Positions 52,780 through 62,409 of a DNA stretch of 64,000 bases are shown one piece after another. The notes under the pieces were generated by a model. That model saw only the letters and a program-made list of their open reading frames with translations. It was not told the DNA's origin and did no database searches. Positions within the stretch are counted from its first letter, which is position 1; every line of letters begins with the position of its first letter. The stretch is from Spirochaetes bacterium GWE1_32_154 (GTDB lineage: Bacteria > Spirochaetota > GWE2-31-10). The stretch is taken from assembly GCA_001829315.1 (NCBI GenBank), contig MIAY01000011.1, positions 1 to 64,000 of the forward strand, in the 5' to 3' direction. Both the position numbers and the translations under genes were made by a program.

Positions 52780-55239
52780 ATGGTAAATTTATTTTCTATA
52801 TTGCATTGTTATTTTTCAAATCAATTTTTATTGTTATTAACAATATCATTCATTTTTCTTTTGGTAGAATTAGTCAATCATTCTACAATAGAGTATTTTG
52901 TTCTGTTTTTTGCAAATCTTTGTTTAATCTCAATTTTATTCTTCTATAAAGAAAGTTCTTTAATTATTGATTTTTTATTTATTACTTTATTTTTCCTGTT
53001 TATTGTTGCTTTTTCGTTAATTAATAAATTTATTACTCCATCACCTGTAATCTATTATTATTTTCTATCAATGATTTTTATTTATCTGACAAAAGAGAAT
53101 CAATATTTTGACCGTGTTATTTTTATTTCATTTATCGTTTTGACTTCTATATATACAATTGTTGTAATGAGATTAAAAAAAATCAGTATGATTATTATAT
53201 TAGTAGTCAGTTCTTTATTAATTATTTTTTTGATAAATACACTGGCTTTTAAAGTAACCAGAAAATTAATTTTTCTTGAATCGTTAGTTATATTTTTTTC
53301 ACTATTAAACATAACAATTATTTATACCAATAAATTAGGGTTTAAGAAAAATGACAGCCCTACTGATGAATTATTTGATTTACTTATGGATAGCAGTGAT
53401 TACATTTTGTTTAATTTCGATATGCAATATAATAAATTTTTATATTTAAGTCCGAACATTAATGAAATATTAGGGTTTACTGTACCGTTTATTTGTGAGC
53501 ATCCCGGTATTATCAGGCGTGATATTGTTCATAAAGAGGATTATCCTGTTTTTGAGTATGCTGTTGATGTATCTAAAGATTTTGATATTACATTCATTAT
53601 GCGTCTTACGAAAAGAGACAGAAGTGTTGTTTGGACACATAATAAATACAAAAAAGTTTTTGATGCAAAAGGAAATTTGAAATCTGTTAAGGGTGTTATT
53701 AAAGATATTACAAAGGAAAAAAATGTAGAGTTTGCATTAAATAATTCAAACAGACGATACAAAGAACTTTTTGATAATGCAAATGATATTATTATATTGT
53801 TTAAACTTGATGAACATGGAATGCCATCTATTGTTACTGAAATAAATAAATTCGGAAAAACAGTTCTTAATTATGTAAATAAAAATATTGATCAATTACA
53901 TGCCAATCTTATTCTGACCGATGCATCATTACATTATTTATCTTCATTTATTACAACTTCAGTTTATAATCGGGGGTATAATCTAGAGCTTACATTTATT
54001 ACTTCGAGTGGAAATCAAATTATCAGTGATTCAAATATAATGAAATTATTTATTGATCAATCCGGCCATTTATTAGTCATGGGTCGTGATATTACAGAAA
54101 AAAATAGAATAAAGCAACGATTGAAAAAATTAGAGGAGATTGAGACATTAAGTCTGATTGCAGGCGGAATAGCTCATGATTTTAATAATATACTAACGTC
54201 ATTGATTGGTGATGTATCATTATCATTATTAGCAATACGATCCGGCGGGGATTGCGAGGAGTATTTAGTTGAGGCGGAAAAGATTACATATAAAGCAAAA
54301 GATTTAACGCAACAATTGCTTACATTTTCTAAAGAAGGTGTTGTTTTTAAAGAAAATAAGAAAATTCATGATTTGATCAGAGAAATATCAATTTTTTCAT
54401 TAAGAGGGTCTAATCTTAAATGTAATTTTCATTTTACTAATGTTGATATTATTGCAAAAATCGATGAGTCACAAATATCGAGGGTAATAAGTAATTTAGT
54501 GATTAATGCAAAACAAGCGATGGAAAATGGCGGTGTTATTGATATATTTACAAAATTAATTGATCTTGATGATAATGATATACAAAATCTGGTAAAAGGC
54601 AGTTATATTGAAATTGCCATTCATGATAATGGCAGCGGAATAGAGCATGACAATATGTCAAAAATATTTACCCCTTTTTTTACTACAAAAAAAGATGGAA
54701 ATGGGCTTGGTTTAGCGTCTTCCTTTTCAATAGTTGAAAATCACAAAGGAACGATCACGCTTTTTTCTCAATATGGTAAAGGTACTACCTTTACTGTTTA
54801 CCTGCCGGTTACGGTTTCTAAGCCGGTAATAGAAAATACGCACCCATTACATATGACCGAAATTATAATCGGTCGCATTTTAGTGATGGATGATGATGAG
54901 GCTATTTTAAAAACAACCGGTAAAATGCTGTCAAAAATTGGATATAAAGTTGATTATGCAACTAACGGTGCTCAAGCTATCGAATTATATAAAAAAAGTG
55001 TGATTGAAAAAAATGTATATAATCTTTTAATATTTGATTTAACGATTCCCGGTGGTATGGGCGGGAAAGAGGCAATTGATATAATTCATAACGAATTTCC
55101 TGATGTTCGAGCCATTGTATCAAGCGGGTATTCAAATGATGATGTAATGGCGAATTATAAGAAATATTTTTTCTATGACAGATTACCCAAGCCATATACA
55201 TTTGATATGTTGAAAGAAGTCGTATTTAAAAATATTTAG
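52780..55239 (+). CDS. Hybrid sensor histidine kinase with PAS domains and receiver
   Basis: 819 residues. About six membrane helices fill residues 1-185 with almost no periplasmic loops. Next are a PAS/PAC sensor (about 200-315, 'T-K-R-D-R-S-V-V-W-T'), a second PAS (about 325-435), then HisKA 'A-G-G-I-A-H-D-F-N-N' with the phosphoacceptor His. The HATPase has N-box 'N-L-V-I-N-A-K-Q-A-M' and 'D-N-G-S-G-I' and 'G-N-G-L-G-L-A', and the receiver phospho-Asp is in 'L-L-I-F-D-L-T'. It resembles membrane-embedded sensors that detect small or lipid-soluble signals. Cognate partners are not evident; the receiver-only protein at 27340 is a candidate. Confidence 0.93.
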   Translation: MVNLFSILHCYFSNQFLLLLTISFIFLLVELVNHSTIEYFVLFFANLCLISILFFYKESSLIIDFLFITLFFLFIVAFSLINKFITPSPVIYYYFLSMIFIYLTKENQYFDRVIFISFIVLTSIYTIVVMRLKKISMIIILVVSSLLIIFLINTLAFKVTRKLIFLESLVIFFSLLNITIIYTNKLGFKKNDSPTDELFDLLMDSSDYILFNFDMQYNKFLYLSPNINEILGFTVPFICEHPGIIRRDIVHKEDYPVFEYAVDVSKDFDITFIMRLTKRDRSVVWTHNKYKKVFDAKGNLKSVKGVIKDITKEKNVEFALNNSNRRYKELFDNANDIIILFKLDEHGMPSIVTEINKFGKTVLNYVNKNIDQLHANLILTDASLHYLSSFITTSVYNRGYNLELTFITSSGNQIISDSNIMKLFIDQSGHLLVMGRDITEKNRIKQRLKKLEEIETLSLIAGGIAHDFNNILTSLIGDVSLSLLAIRSGGDCEEYLVEAEKITYKAKDLTQQLLTFSKEGVVFKENKKIHDLIREISIFSLRGSNLKCNFHFTNVDIIAKIDESQISRVISNLVINAKQAMENGGVIDIFTKLIDLDDNDIQNLVKGSYIEIAIHDNGSGIEHDNMSKIFTPFFTTKKDGNGLGLASSFSIVENHKGTITLFSQYGKGTTFTVYLPVTVSKPVIENTHPLHMTEIIIGRILVMDDDEAILKTTGKMLSKIGYKVDYATNGAQAIELYKKSVIEKNVYNLLIFDLTIPGGMGGKEAIDIIHNEFPDVRAIVSSGYSNDDVMANYKKYFFYDRLPKPYTFDMLKEVVFKNI

Positions 55240-55325
55240 AGCTTTTTAACAGGAATTTAAGATAAAACAGTGCATTTTTGGAAATTCTATTTACTAAATG
55301 TAAAAAAAGGAATATAAATATACTT

Positions 55326-55700
55326 ATGTTACAATTTAAAACTGATACCGGAATGGTTGATAATGTCATTTGTAAATTCGATCTCGATGAAATTCATATT
55401 TCCGGTCATTTAACACAAAAAAATCCCGGTGACTATTTAAGAGATTTTTTGTTTAAAGCACATAATGATGTTCTTGCCCATGGCTATAAAACAGTTAAAA
55501 TAAATATATCAAAACTTAGATTTTTAAATTCGTCAGGTATAAAAATACTTGTAGACTGGATTATTCAGGTCTCTTTATTACCGCCTGATAAAAAATATGC
55601 AATATGTTTTGTTTCAGACCGCTCTTCTTTATGGCAGGAATCTATAATTACAACCATTTCAATCATTGATCCAACTAATATATCAATTATTAAAGTATAG
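55326..55700 (+). CDS. STAS-like regulatory protein (slr1659 type)
   Basis: ATG 55326 is preferred; an upstream TTG at 55278 has no ribosome site. 124 residues. The core 'V-K-I-N-I-S-K-L-R-F-L-N-S-S-G-I-K-I-L' is the anti-sigma-antagonist pattern, with Ser at the phosphorylation position. It would pair with a GHKL-type ATPase such as the product of 47627-48400. It follows the hybrid kinase by 86 bases. Confidence 0.7.
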   Translation: MLQFKTDTGMVDNVICKFDLDEIHISGHLTQKNPGDYLRDFLFKAHNDVLAHGYKTVKINISKLRFLNSSGIKILVDWIIQVSLLPPDKKYAICFVSDRSSLWQESIITTISIIDPTNISIIKV

Positions 55701-55724
55701 GGTTTTTTTGTAAAAAAACAATCG

Positions 55725-55735
55725 CCCCCCCCCCC
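55725..55735. repeat. C11 homopolymer flanked by a short inverted repeat
   Basis: Eleven Cs, flanked by AATCG and CGATT, 25 bases after the STAS-like gene and 27 before the tRNA promoter. An A/T palindrome (55702-55719) precedes it. Very unusual in this AT-rich DNA. Confidence 0.75.
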
Positions 55736-55761
55736 GATTATTCAAATGTTTTGAAGTATTC

Positions 55762-55790
55762 TTGACAAGATGTACCGGATATTATATATA
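55762..55790 (+). promoter_or_regulatory. Promoter of tRNA-Leu
   Basis: TTGACA (55762-55767), a 17-base spacer and TATATA (55785-55790), 15 bases before the tRNA. Confidence 0.8.
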
Positions 55791-55804
55791 TTATTTTATA
55801 AATT

Positions 55805-55887
55805 GGGATGGTGGTGGAATTGGTAGACACGCTAGCTTGAGGTGCTAGTTCCGTAAGGTAGTGAGGGTTCGAGTCCCTTCTGTCCCA
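55805..55887 (+). tRNA. tRNA-Leu (anticodon GAG)
   Basis: 83 bases. Acceptor stem GGGATGG pairs with CTGTCCC (two G-U pairs), discriminator A at 55887. The anticodon arm CTAGC / GCTAG encloses TTGAGGT, giving GAG at 55839-55841. The long variable arm is that of a leucine tRNA, and GGTTCGAGTCC forms the T arm. CCA is not encoded. A T9 run follows directly. Confidence 0.96.
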
Positions 55888-55951
55888 TTTTTTTTTACCT
55901 GTCTTTTTTGTGTAAAAATTATTTTCCATAACAAACAATTCTATTTCTTTT

Positions 55952-55967
55952 GAGCCTCTTTTTACGA
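55952..55967. repeat. Possible degenerate arm of the miniature hairpin repeat
   Basis: TTTTGAGCCTCTTTT resembles the outer arm of the 34244 element but lacks the GCAAAAAT part. Weak. Confidence 0.2.
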
Positions 55968-56036
55968 AAATTCTTAAAAAAATATTTTAATTATTTGTTA
56001 TTTGTATTAAAGTAGTGAAAAATCAGGAGAATAATC

Positions 56037-56888
56037 GTGGAAGCAAAAAATGTGTATGAAAGATTAAGGTCTGATTTCATTACTGAAGAAACTCATGATG
56101 ACTGGAGTTTTATGACATTGAATGAATTTGTCTGTGACGAATTCAAACAACAGCACAACGGTCTTGTTTATGATAATAGCAGAGTTATAAAACGGGTTTT
56201 TATTGTTACATTTCCTGATGAAGCATTAATTGAAACTATTATAAATAACAACTCTGATATACTTATTTTTTCACATCATCCAATGATATGGTCATCTCTG
56301 AAAAGTGGCATTCCTTTTGTTGATATTCCAGTTCGTCTGGTATCACTCATGAAAGAAAAACGAATCTCATTTTTTGTTCTTCATTCACCACTTGATGTAT
56401 ATGGAGAATATTCTACTTCATTGGGTTTTATGCAGGCTCTTCGTATGAAGTACGCCGGTAATTTCTTTCAGTATAAAAATGAATCTATCGGGGTAATCGC
56501 CGCAACAGAATATACTACAACAGCAAGTCTTTCTGATTATATTGCATCACGAGTTGGTCATCCTTTAAAATTATTTTCGTATGGTGATGCTGAAATTACC
56601 GGTGGTAAAATCGGGATTGTTGCCGGTGGAGGAAATGTCCCGGAAGCTCTTGAAGCGTTAAAAGAGTGTGGTATAAACACATATGTTACCGGTGTAACAA
56701 AAATATTTGAAGGCTTTAAACCATCCGCTGATTTCCACGAAATAGCAAAAAAATATTCTATTAATATAATCGGAGCGACTCATTATTCAACAGAGAAATG
56801 GGCGTGCATGAATATGCTTGATTATTTCAGAAAAATCGGGTTGGGGTGTGTTTTTATGCCGGGTAAACCTGATATGAATGATCTTTAG
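56037..56888 (+). CDS. Nif3-like dinuclear metal centre protein
   Basis: 283 residues; GTG start after AGGAGA. Metal-ligand motifs of the family are visible: 'F-S-H-H-P-M-I-W' (HH pair), 'H-S-P-L-D' and the late 'G-A-T-H-Y-S-T-E'. The central 'G-I-V-A-G-G-G-N' segment is also typical. The family forms toroidal hexamers with two metals per subunit; its activity is not settled (GTP cyclohydrolase I type 2 annotation is common). The antiporter gene follows by 19 bases. Confidence 0.9.
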   Translation: MEAKNVYERLRSDFITEETHDDWSFMTLNEFVCDEFKQQHNGLVYDNSRVIKRVFIVTFPDEALIETIINNNSDILIFSHHPMIWSSLKSGIPFVDIPVRLVSLMKEKRISFFVLHSPLDVYGEYSTSLGFMQALRMKYAGNFFQYKNESIGVIAATEYTTTASLSDYIASRVGHPLKLFSYGDAEITGGKIGIVAGGGNVPEALEALKECGINTYVTGVTKIFEGFKPSADFHEIAKKYSINIIGATHYSTEKWACMNMLDYFRKIGLGCVFMPGKPDMNDL

Positions 56889-56907
56889 TTTTTCTAAGGA
56901 GTTATAA

Positions 56908-59388
56908 GTGCATGAATTAACATTGCCGTTTAAAGATCCCGTTGCAATATTTGCCTTGGTTCTTCTGATTGTTCTTATTGCACCGATTGTATCAAAAAAA
57001 CTTAAGATCCCTTCAATTGTCGGGTTAATATTAGCGGGGATTTTATTTGGCCCGCACGTATTTGGTGTGCTTGAACGTGATAGTGCAATTGAATTGTTAG
57101 CTGCAATCGGACTTCTTTATATTATGTTTTTGTCGGGTCTTGAGATTGAACTTGAACAGTTTAAACGAAAGCGGAATAATAGTGTTATCTTTGGTATTTT
57201 AACATTTGCAATACCCCTTGTTCTTGGAACCCTGGCAGGGCTTTATTTGTTGAAATTGAATTTAGAACAATCAGTTCTGTTAGCCAGTATGTTCTCATCC
57301 CATACGTTATTAACATTTCCTGTAATCAGTAAACTTGGTCTATCAAAACGCGATTCGGTAGTAACCGGTGTCGGCGGGACAATAATAACGGATGTACTTG
57401 CCATTATGATTCTTGCTTTTATTGCAGGAGAGGCTACAGGTAGTGGCGGTTATCTTTTCTGGTTTAAACTGATTGGTTTCTCAGTGTTATTTATTATTGG
57501 TATGTTTACAATTGTTCCCTCAATTGGTCAGTGGTTTTTTAAAAATATTAATAGTGATGGTTTTAGTGAATATGTTTTTATTATGGCGGTTCTTTTTATT
57601 TCAGCGTCAGTATCTGGTTTAGCAGGTTTGGAACCGATAATCGGTGCGTTTTTTGCCGGGTTAACATTAAATCGTTTAATTCCTGAAAAAAGTATTTTAA
57701 TGAATAGAATAACATTTGTCGGTAATTCACTGTTTATTCCTTTTTTCCTGATTTCGGTGGGGATGCTGATAAACCCGGTTTTAATTTTCCAGGGTAAAGA
57801 TGTTTTAATTGTATCTGCAGTAATGGTTTTTGTTGCACTTATTTCAAAATTTCTTGCAGCGTATTTTTCAGGGAAAATACTTAAATTTAAACCTGATGAT
57901 ATACTTTTACTATTCGGGATGTCTGTCAATCAGGCTGCAGCAACCTTGGCTGCTGTTCTTGTCGGATATAAAATAGGCTTATTTAATGATACAATTATAA
58001 CTGGCACAATCATGATGATATTGTTTACCTGCATGGTTGGTGCGTGGGTTACTGCGCATACTGCAAAAAAAATCGTTATTGAAGATGATGCAAATCCGGC
58101 GTTAGTTGATAATCAGTTTCAAAGAATTATGATTGCGGTAAGTAATAATAAAACAGCATCTGAACTGATGAATTTTGCATTTTTGCTACGAACGAAAAAT
58201 AGTGTTGAGGCGGTTTACCCGATACTGGTTGTTGATAATAGTGATGATATTGATTTACAGATTGCAAAAGGTGAAAAAATGCTCGCTCCGATTGTTGTTC
58301 AGGCAATTTCGGCTGATATTCCTGTTACTCCGGTAACACGGGCTGATGGTAATCCGTCTGTTGGCATAATTAGAGCGGTAAGTGACTTACGAATATCTGA
58401 TATTATTATGGGATGGTCTGATAAAGCCGGCTTTTATTCATCAATTCTGGGCGGGGTAACAGAACGTGTTGTTAAGCAGATCAGGCAATCTGTTTTCATA
58501 ACAAAACTAAGAAGTCCGATTAATGTAACAAATCGTATTGTGGTAATACTTCCTGCCTTAATAGATAAACATTTCGGGTTTACTACAATTATTTCAAGAA
58601 TTTGTAATTTATGTGTTCAGATAACAGCGTCGATTCATTTGATAGCAAACCGGAAAATTATTACATCAGTTAATGAATTTATTAAGAAAGAGAAAATAAC
58701 CGTTCAGGTTGATGTATTTGAAAGTGATGACTGGAAAAAATCAATTATCTATCTGAAACAGATTGTTAAGAAAGATGATTTAATTGCATTCATTTCATTA
58801 AGAACCGGGGAAATCGGGTGGCAGCCGGCTTTAGACCGTTTGCCGAAAAAAATCGTTTCTGAAATACCGGATAATAACTTTGTATTGATATATCCTGAAA
58901 CTATTAGAAATAAATTGCAAAGCGGTAATATGACTGATATTCCTGAAATATTGCATGCAATTGATTATGCTGATTTTAATATAGAAAGTTCTGATATACA
59001 AAAAGGAATCAGAACCCTTTTATCCAAAATGTATACAGGCAGTATCTGTGAAGCATTAATCAATGAGATGGTTCGTGTTTCTAATGAAGAGCCTGTTGAA
59101 CTTTGTGATGGTGTTATATTACTTCATGCTCATGTATCAGAAATCAAAGAGTACAGAATCTTTTTTGGTGTGAACAAAAATGGTTTTGATCTCCCGTCAT
59201 GTCCCGGAAAATTTCATGCTTTTTTTATGCTTCTTGCACCAAAAGAACAGTCTCCTGAAAAGCATCTTGCAATTTTAGCAGCTGTTGCAAAATTAGTTCA
59301 GGCTAAACAATTTTTAGAAAAAATTGAAAGTTCACAATCATTAGATGAGTTTAAAGCAAGTTTTAAAGACGGTACATTTTTTGCTTAG
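56908..59388 (+). CDS. CPA2-type cation:proton antiporter with cytoplasmic USP-like region
   Basis: 826 residues; GTG start after AAGGAG. About twelve membrane helices in residues 1-390 with the family's 'P-S-I-V-G-L-I-L-A-G-I-L-F-G-P' start and the unwound-helix region 'V-T-G-V-G-G-T-I-I-T-D'. The 430-residue cytoplasmic part resembles universal-stress-protein repeats, not TrkA-N/C. Exchanges Na+ or K+ for protons across the inner membrane. The next gene begins 8 bases after its stop. Confidence 0.9.
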   Translation: MHELTLPFKDPVAIFALVLLIVLIAPIVSKKLKIPSIVGLILAGILFGPHVFGVLERDSAIELLAAIGLLYIMFLSGLEIELEQFKRKRNNSVIFGILTFAIPLVLGTLAGLYLLKLNLEQSVLLASMFSSHTLLTFPVISKLGLSKRDSVVTGVGGTIITDVLAIMILAFIAGEATGSGGYLFWFKLIGFSVLFIIGMFTIVPSIGQWFFKNINSDGFSEYVFIMAVLFISASVSGLAGLEPIIGAFFAGLTLNRLIPEKSILMNRITFVGNSLFIPFFLISVGMLINPVLIFQGKDVLIVSAVMVFVALISKFLAAYFSGKILKFKPDDILLLFGMSVNQAAATLAAVLVGYKIGLFNDTIITGTIMMILFTCMVGAWVTAHTAKKIVIEDDANPALVDNQFQRIMIAVSNNKTASELMNFAFLLRTKNSVEAVYPILVVDNSDDIDLQIAKGEKMLAPIVVQAISADIPVTPVTRADGNPSVGIIRAVSDLRISDIIMGWSDKAGFYSSILGGVTERVVKQIRQSVFITKLRSPINVTNRIVVILPALIDKHFGFTTIISRICNLCVQITASIHLIANRKIITSVNEFIKKEKITVQVDVFESDDWKKSIIYLKQIVKKDDLIAFISLRTGEIGWQPALDRLPKKIVSEIPDNNFVLIYPETIRNKLQSGNMTDIPEILHAIDYADFNIESSDIQKGIRTLLSKMYTGSICEALINEMVRVSNEEPVELCDGVILLHAHVSEIKEYRIFFGVNKNGFDLPSCPGKFHAFFMLLAPKEQSPEKHLAILAAVAKLVQAKQFLEKIESSQSLDEFKASFKDGTFFA

Positions 59389-59396
59389 ATACATAA

Positions 59397-60530
59397 ATGA
59401 ACATTAAATATTGGATATTTTTATTTTTATTTATTCACTTCTTCAGTATCTCGGCAAAACCGGAAATCGATGATTTTTCATTCCGGTTTGTTGCTGATTT
59501 CAATGCTCAACCTTTTTTTTATGAGTCATTACATACAAGCAACTCATTTGCATTAACCGGTAAAACTATGGCCGGGTTTTCTTACAAACGGTTTAGTTTC
59601 GGACTCTCAATACATGATACCTATCGATCGTTTGGAATTATTAACCAGTCTTCTTTCTATGGTGCAGAAAATACACTCAGATTTGCATTTGATTTTTATA
59701 TCCGGGTAAATACCTGGTTGGAATTGCAAAGTGAATCAGGTGTTTCATTACTTAATTCATCATTTGTATATAATAATGCTATAAATATCCTGAAACAGGA
59801 AGCAGGTTTATTTATAAGTCAAACTGTTGTTTTAAAAACTTCATTAAAATATCTTAGTAAAATCGAATTGTTAAGTCAGATCGATTTTTTTATACATCAT
59901 CCATATTATACACCTCAATTCTATGGCGGTGCACGCATTATGCTCAATCCGAACCTTGAGTGGTTTAGCTTGTACATTGAAGCAGGTGGTGTCCCGTTTG
60001 TTTATTCGAGTAATGATATTTCATTTGTTTCCGGTATGTTTATTTTCGCTGTTGGTATTCAAACTGATGTGACTTTGGGAGATATTATTAGAGAGGCACA
60101 AATTGTTAAATACAATAAACGACAGGCTGTATTTAAAAAAATGGATCAATATGATCAGTTAAAACAGGTTGAAAAGGGAGATATTGTTTCATTTACCAAT
60201 ATACGGTTTGCACCTGACAGTGATGTCATATTGGAAGAGTCTTATTTTATTCTTGATACTATTGCTAAATCACTCATTGAAAGACCTGATTTATTATTTG
60301 AAATTGGCGGTTATACCAATGCAACCGGTTTTCCCGATAAAGAAAAACAACTTTCGTTGCAAAGAGCACAAAAAGTTGTGGCATATTTTTATAGTCGGGG
60401 AGTAGAGCTTTTTAGAATGAAGGCTGTTGGATATGGTTCATTGGGCGGTGTTTTAGGGCAGGTTAATCAGGATAATAGAAAAGTCGAGATAAAAGTAATT
60501 GAGATCATACGAAAATCCCAAAGCAGGTGA
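59397..60530 (+). CDS. OmpA-family outer-membrane protein
   Basis: 377 residues, signal peptide (I-S-A-K-P). Residues about 25-230 alternate aromatic beta strands, consistent with an outer-membrane barrel. The C-terminal 110 residues are an OmpA-like peptidoglycan-binding domain ('F-E-I-G-G-Y-T-N', 'L-S-L-Q-R-A-Q-K-V', 'V-G-Y-G', 'N-R-K-V-E-I-K-V'). It anchors the outer membrane to the wall. No good ribosome site; likely coupled to the antiporter gene. Confidence 0.85.
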   Translation: MNIKYWIFLFLFIHFFSISAKPEIDDFSFRFVADFNAQPFFYESLHTSNSFALTGKTMAGFSYKRFSFGLSIHDTYRSFGIINQSSFYGAENTLRFAFDFYIRVNTWLELQSESGVSLLNSSFVYNNAINILKQEAGLFISQTVVLKTSLKYLSKIELLSQIDFFIHHPYYTPQFYGGARIMLNPNLEWFSLYIEAGGVPFVYSSNDISFVSGMFIFAVGIQTDVTLGDIIREAQIVKYNKRQAVFKKMDQYDQLKQVEKGDIVSFTNIRFAPDSDVILEESYFILDTIAKSLIERPDLLFEIGGYTNATGFPDKEKQLSLQRAQKVVAYFYSRGVELFRMKAVGYGSLGGVLGQVNQDNRKVEIKVIEIIRKSQSR

Positions 60531-60534
60531 TGTA

Positions 60535-62226
60535 ATGAAAAATACTTTAATATGTTTTATACTCATAATAATTCTCAACTGTTCATTTAATAATCCTTTT
60601 GAAGTACATCAATTTTGTACTGTTACATTTGAGAAAAACGGTGGAGATACTGATTCTGTTCCTCTTTTTTTGAATATTGTTAAAGGAGGGATTGCTGCAA
60701 CATTACCTTCAATACCCCCGTTAAAAAATGGATTTCGTTTTCTCGGCTGGTATAGATCGGAAGATAATGGTGGCACGTTAACCTCTATTTTTAATGAAAA
60801 TTCAATTGTAAACCAGGATAGTATTGTATATGCAGGATGGGAAATAATACTGCCAAATACTGTTATTTTTGACGAAAATGGTGGGGATGGTAAACCTGTT
60901 CCGTCATCAATTGTTGTGCCTGATAAAACTCAAGCTGGTACACTGCCTGTGCCACCGGACAGAAACGGGTACACTTTTTTAGAATGGAATACATCACGGA
61001 ACGGGAGTGGTACAAACTTCACTACAAATACTGTGGTATATGCTTCTATGACAGTTTATGCACAATGGACGCCAAACAAATATAGAATAAACTTTGATAA
61101 AAATACCGGTGAAACTGATGCAATTCCTGCTCACATTGATATTGATTTTGATACTATTATTGGATCATTCCCTGAATCACCTGAGAAAACAGGGTATATT
61201 TTTGATGGATGGAATACACAATCTGACGGTAGCGGTTTAAGTGTTTCTATAAATACAATAATAAAAGAAAATATAACTGTGTATGCCCAATGGCGGGTAA
61301 AAAAATGTATAATTACGTTTAATCCAAATTATCAAGGCAGTACCGATCTTCCGGTTTCAAAAACAGTCGATTTTGGTACTTCATTCAATTTTGATCAGCA
61401 GGAAAAACCCCTTCGGGATGGGTTTTATTGTGTGGGCTGGAATGAAAAAGTTGATGGAAGCGGAAAAAATTATACTGGTACAATTATCATTGAATCTGAT
61501 ATTCAATTATTTGCTCTATGGGATGTAATAAAAGTTCAAGTGATTTTTGATGCTCTGAATAGTGAAACACCTCAAAAAGTGGAAATAAACTATGGTTCAT
61601 TAATTCCTTTACCACCTTCTTTTCCGCTGAAAGACGGATATGATTTTTCAGGTTGGTTTAATGACGCGTTGTATACAGATATGTGGGATTTTTCACAAGA
61701 TGTAGTTACCAAAGAAGTCAAATTGTATGCAAAATGGCGAAATGATACAAGCATTTATGGTATTGGAGATATAGGGCCGGCATTGGGATATATATTTTAC
61801 ATTAATGAAAATTATAAGACTGATGGATGGCGATATTTAGAAGCCTCGTCGAGTGATTATGGAATTGATTCTGTGTGGAGTAGTAGTGATCATTTAGTCG
61901 GGAATACAGAATCTTCAATTGGAAAAGGTAAGAGTAACACTGCTATGGTGCTTGAAAAACCGGTTGATGAAGACAGTGCTGCACTATTGTGTGATGACTA
62001 TATTAACAATGGTTTTGATGACTGGTTTTTACCCTCATTGGATGAATTGTCTGCAATGTATACCGCATTGAAATTAACCGGAATCGGAGGTTTTGAAAAT
62101 AGACAATATTGGAGTTCAACAGAAAATTCTGATAGTTATTCATATTTTTTCGATTTTTCTATTGGTAATAAAAGTTTTCTGGATAAAAAAAATGTCTATA
62201 AAGTCAGAGCTGCCCGGTCGTTTTAG
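60535..62226 (+). CDS. Lipoprotein with five InlB B-type repeats and a C-terminal Lcl/DUF1566-like domain
   Basis: ATG 60535 follows AGGTGA, overlapping the end of the OmpA gene region; 563 residues. The signal peptide ends in a lipobox (I-L-N-C-S). Five repeats of about 70 residues (roughly 25-420) follow the Listeria-Bacteroides pattern 'V-x-F-x-x-N-G-G ... G-Y-x-F-x-G-W ... V-Y-A-Q-W'. The last 150 residues match an Lcl/DUF1566-like domain ('D-D-W-F-L-P-S-L-D-E-L', 'Y-W-S-S-T-E'). Likely exposed at the cell surface, in binding of host or environmental polymers. Confidence 0.9.
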   Translation: MKNTLICFILIIILNCSFNNPFEVHQFCTVTFEKNGGDTDSVPLFLNIVKGGIAATLPSIPPLKNGFRFLGWYRSEDNGGTLTSIFNENSIVNQDSIVYAGWEIILPNTVIFDENGGDGKPVPSSIVVPDKTQAGTLPVPPDRNGYTFLEWNTSRNGSGTNFTTNTVVYASMTVYAQWTPNKYRINFDKNTGETDAIPAHIDIDFDTIIGSFPESPEKTGYIFDGWNTQSDGSGLSVSINTIIKENITVYAQWRVKKCIITFNPNYQGSTDLPVSKTVDFGTSFNFDQQEKPLRDGFYCVGWNEKVDGSGKNYTGTIIIESDIQLFALWDVIKVQVIFDALNSETPQKVEINYGSLIPLPPSFPLKDGYDFSGWFNDALYTDMWDFSQDVVTKEVKLYAKWRNDTSIYGIGDIGPALGYIFYINENYKTDGWRYLEASSSDYGIDSVWSSSDHLVGNTESSIGKGKSNTAMVLEKPVDEDSAALLCDDYINNGFDDWFLPSLDELSAMYTALKLTGIGGFENRQYWSSTENSDSYSYFFDFSIGNKSFLDKKNVYKVRAARSF

Positions 62227-62246
62227 AATATTATTTTCTGTTTTTT

Positions 62247-62279
62247 AGAATTATTTTCTGAAAAAAAGAAAATAATTCT
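62247..62279 (+). terminator. AT-rich hairpin after the InlB-repeat gene
   Basis: A perfect 13-bp stem (62247-62259 with 62267-62279) and 7-base loop, 20 bases after the stop. The stem is nearly all A/T, so its strength is doubtful. Confidence 0.5.
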
Positions 62280-62327
62280 TACGATTATGTAAGAAAATCC
62301 ATAATCCCTATTGAAAGCATATCACAA

Positions 62328-62355
62328 TTGTCAAATAATGAACTATTTGTATGTT
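62328..62355 (+). promoter_or_regulatory. Putative promoter of the second Ig-like lipoprotein
   Basis: TTGTCA (62328-62333), a 16-base spacer and TATGTT (62350-62355), 54 bases before the start codon. Confidence 0.5.
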
Positions 62356-62409
62356 TTAGGGGTATACTTTTTGCTTGATTGTTCGTTACATTAAAAATTG
62401 GAGTGTGTA

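Noticed and set aside
55738-55938. Minus-strand 66-codon frame
   Set aside because: It runs antisense across tRNA-Leu; its protein is a translation of the tRNA complement, a common false call.
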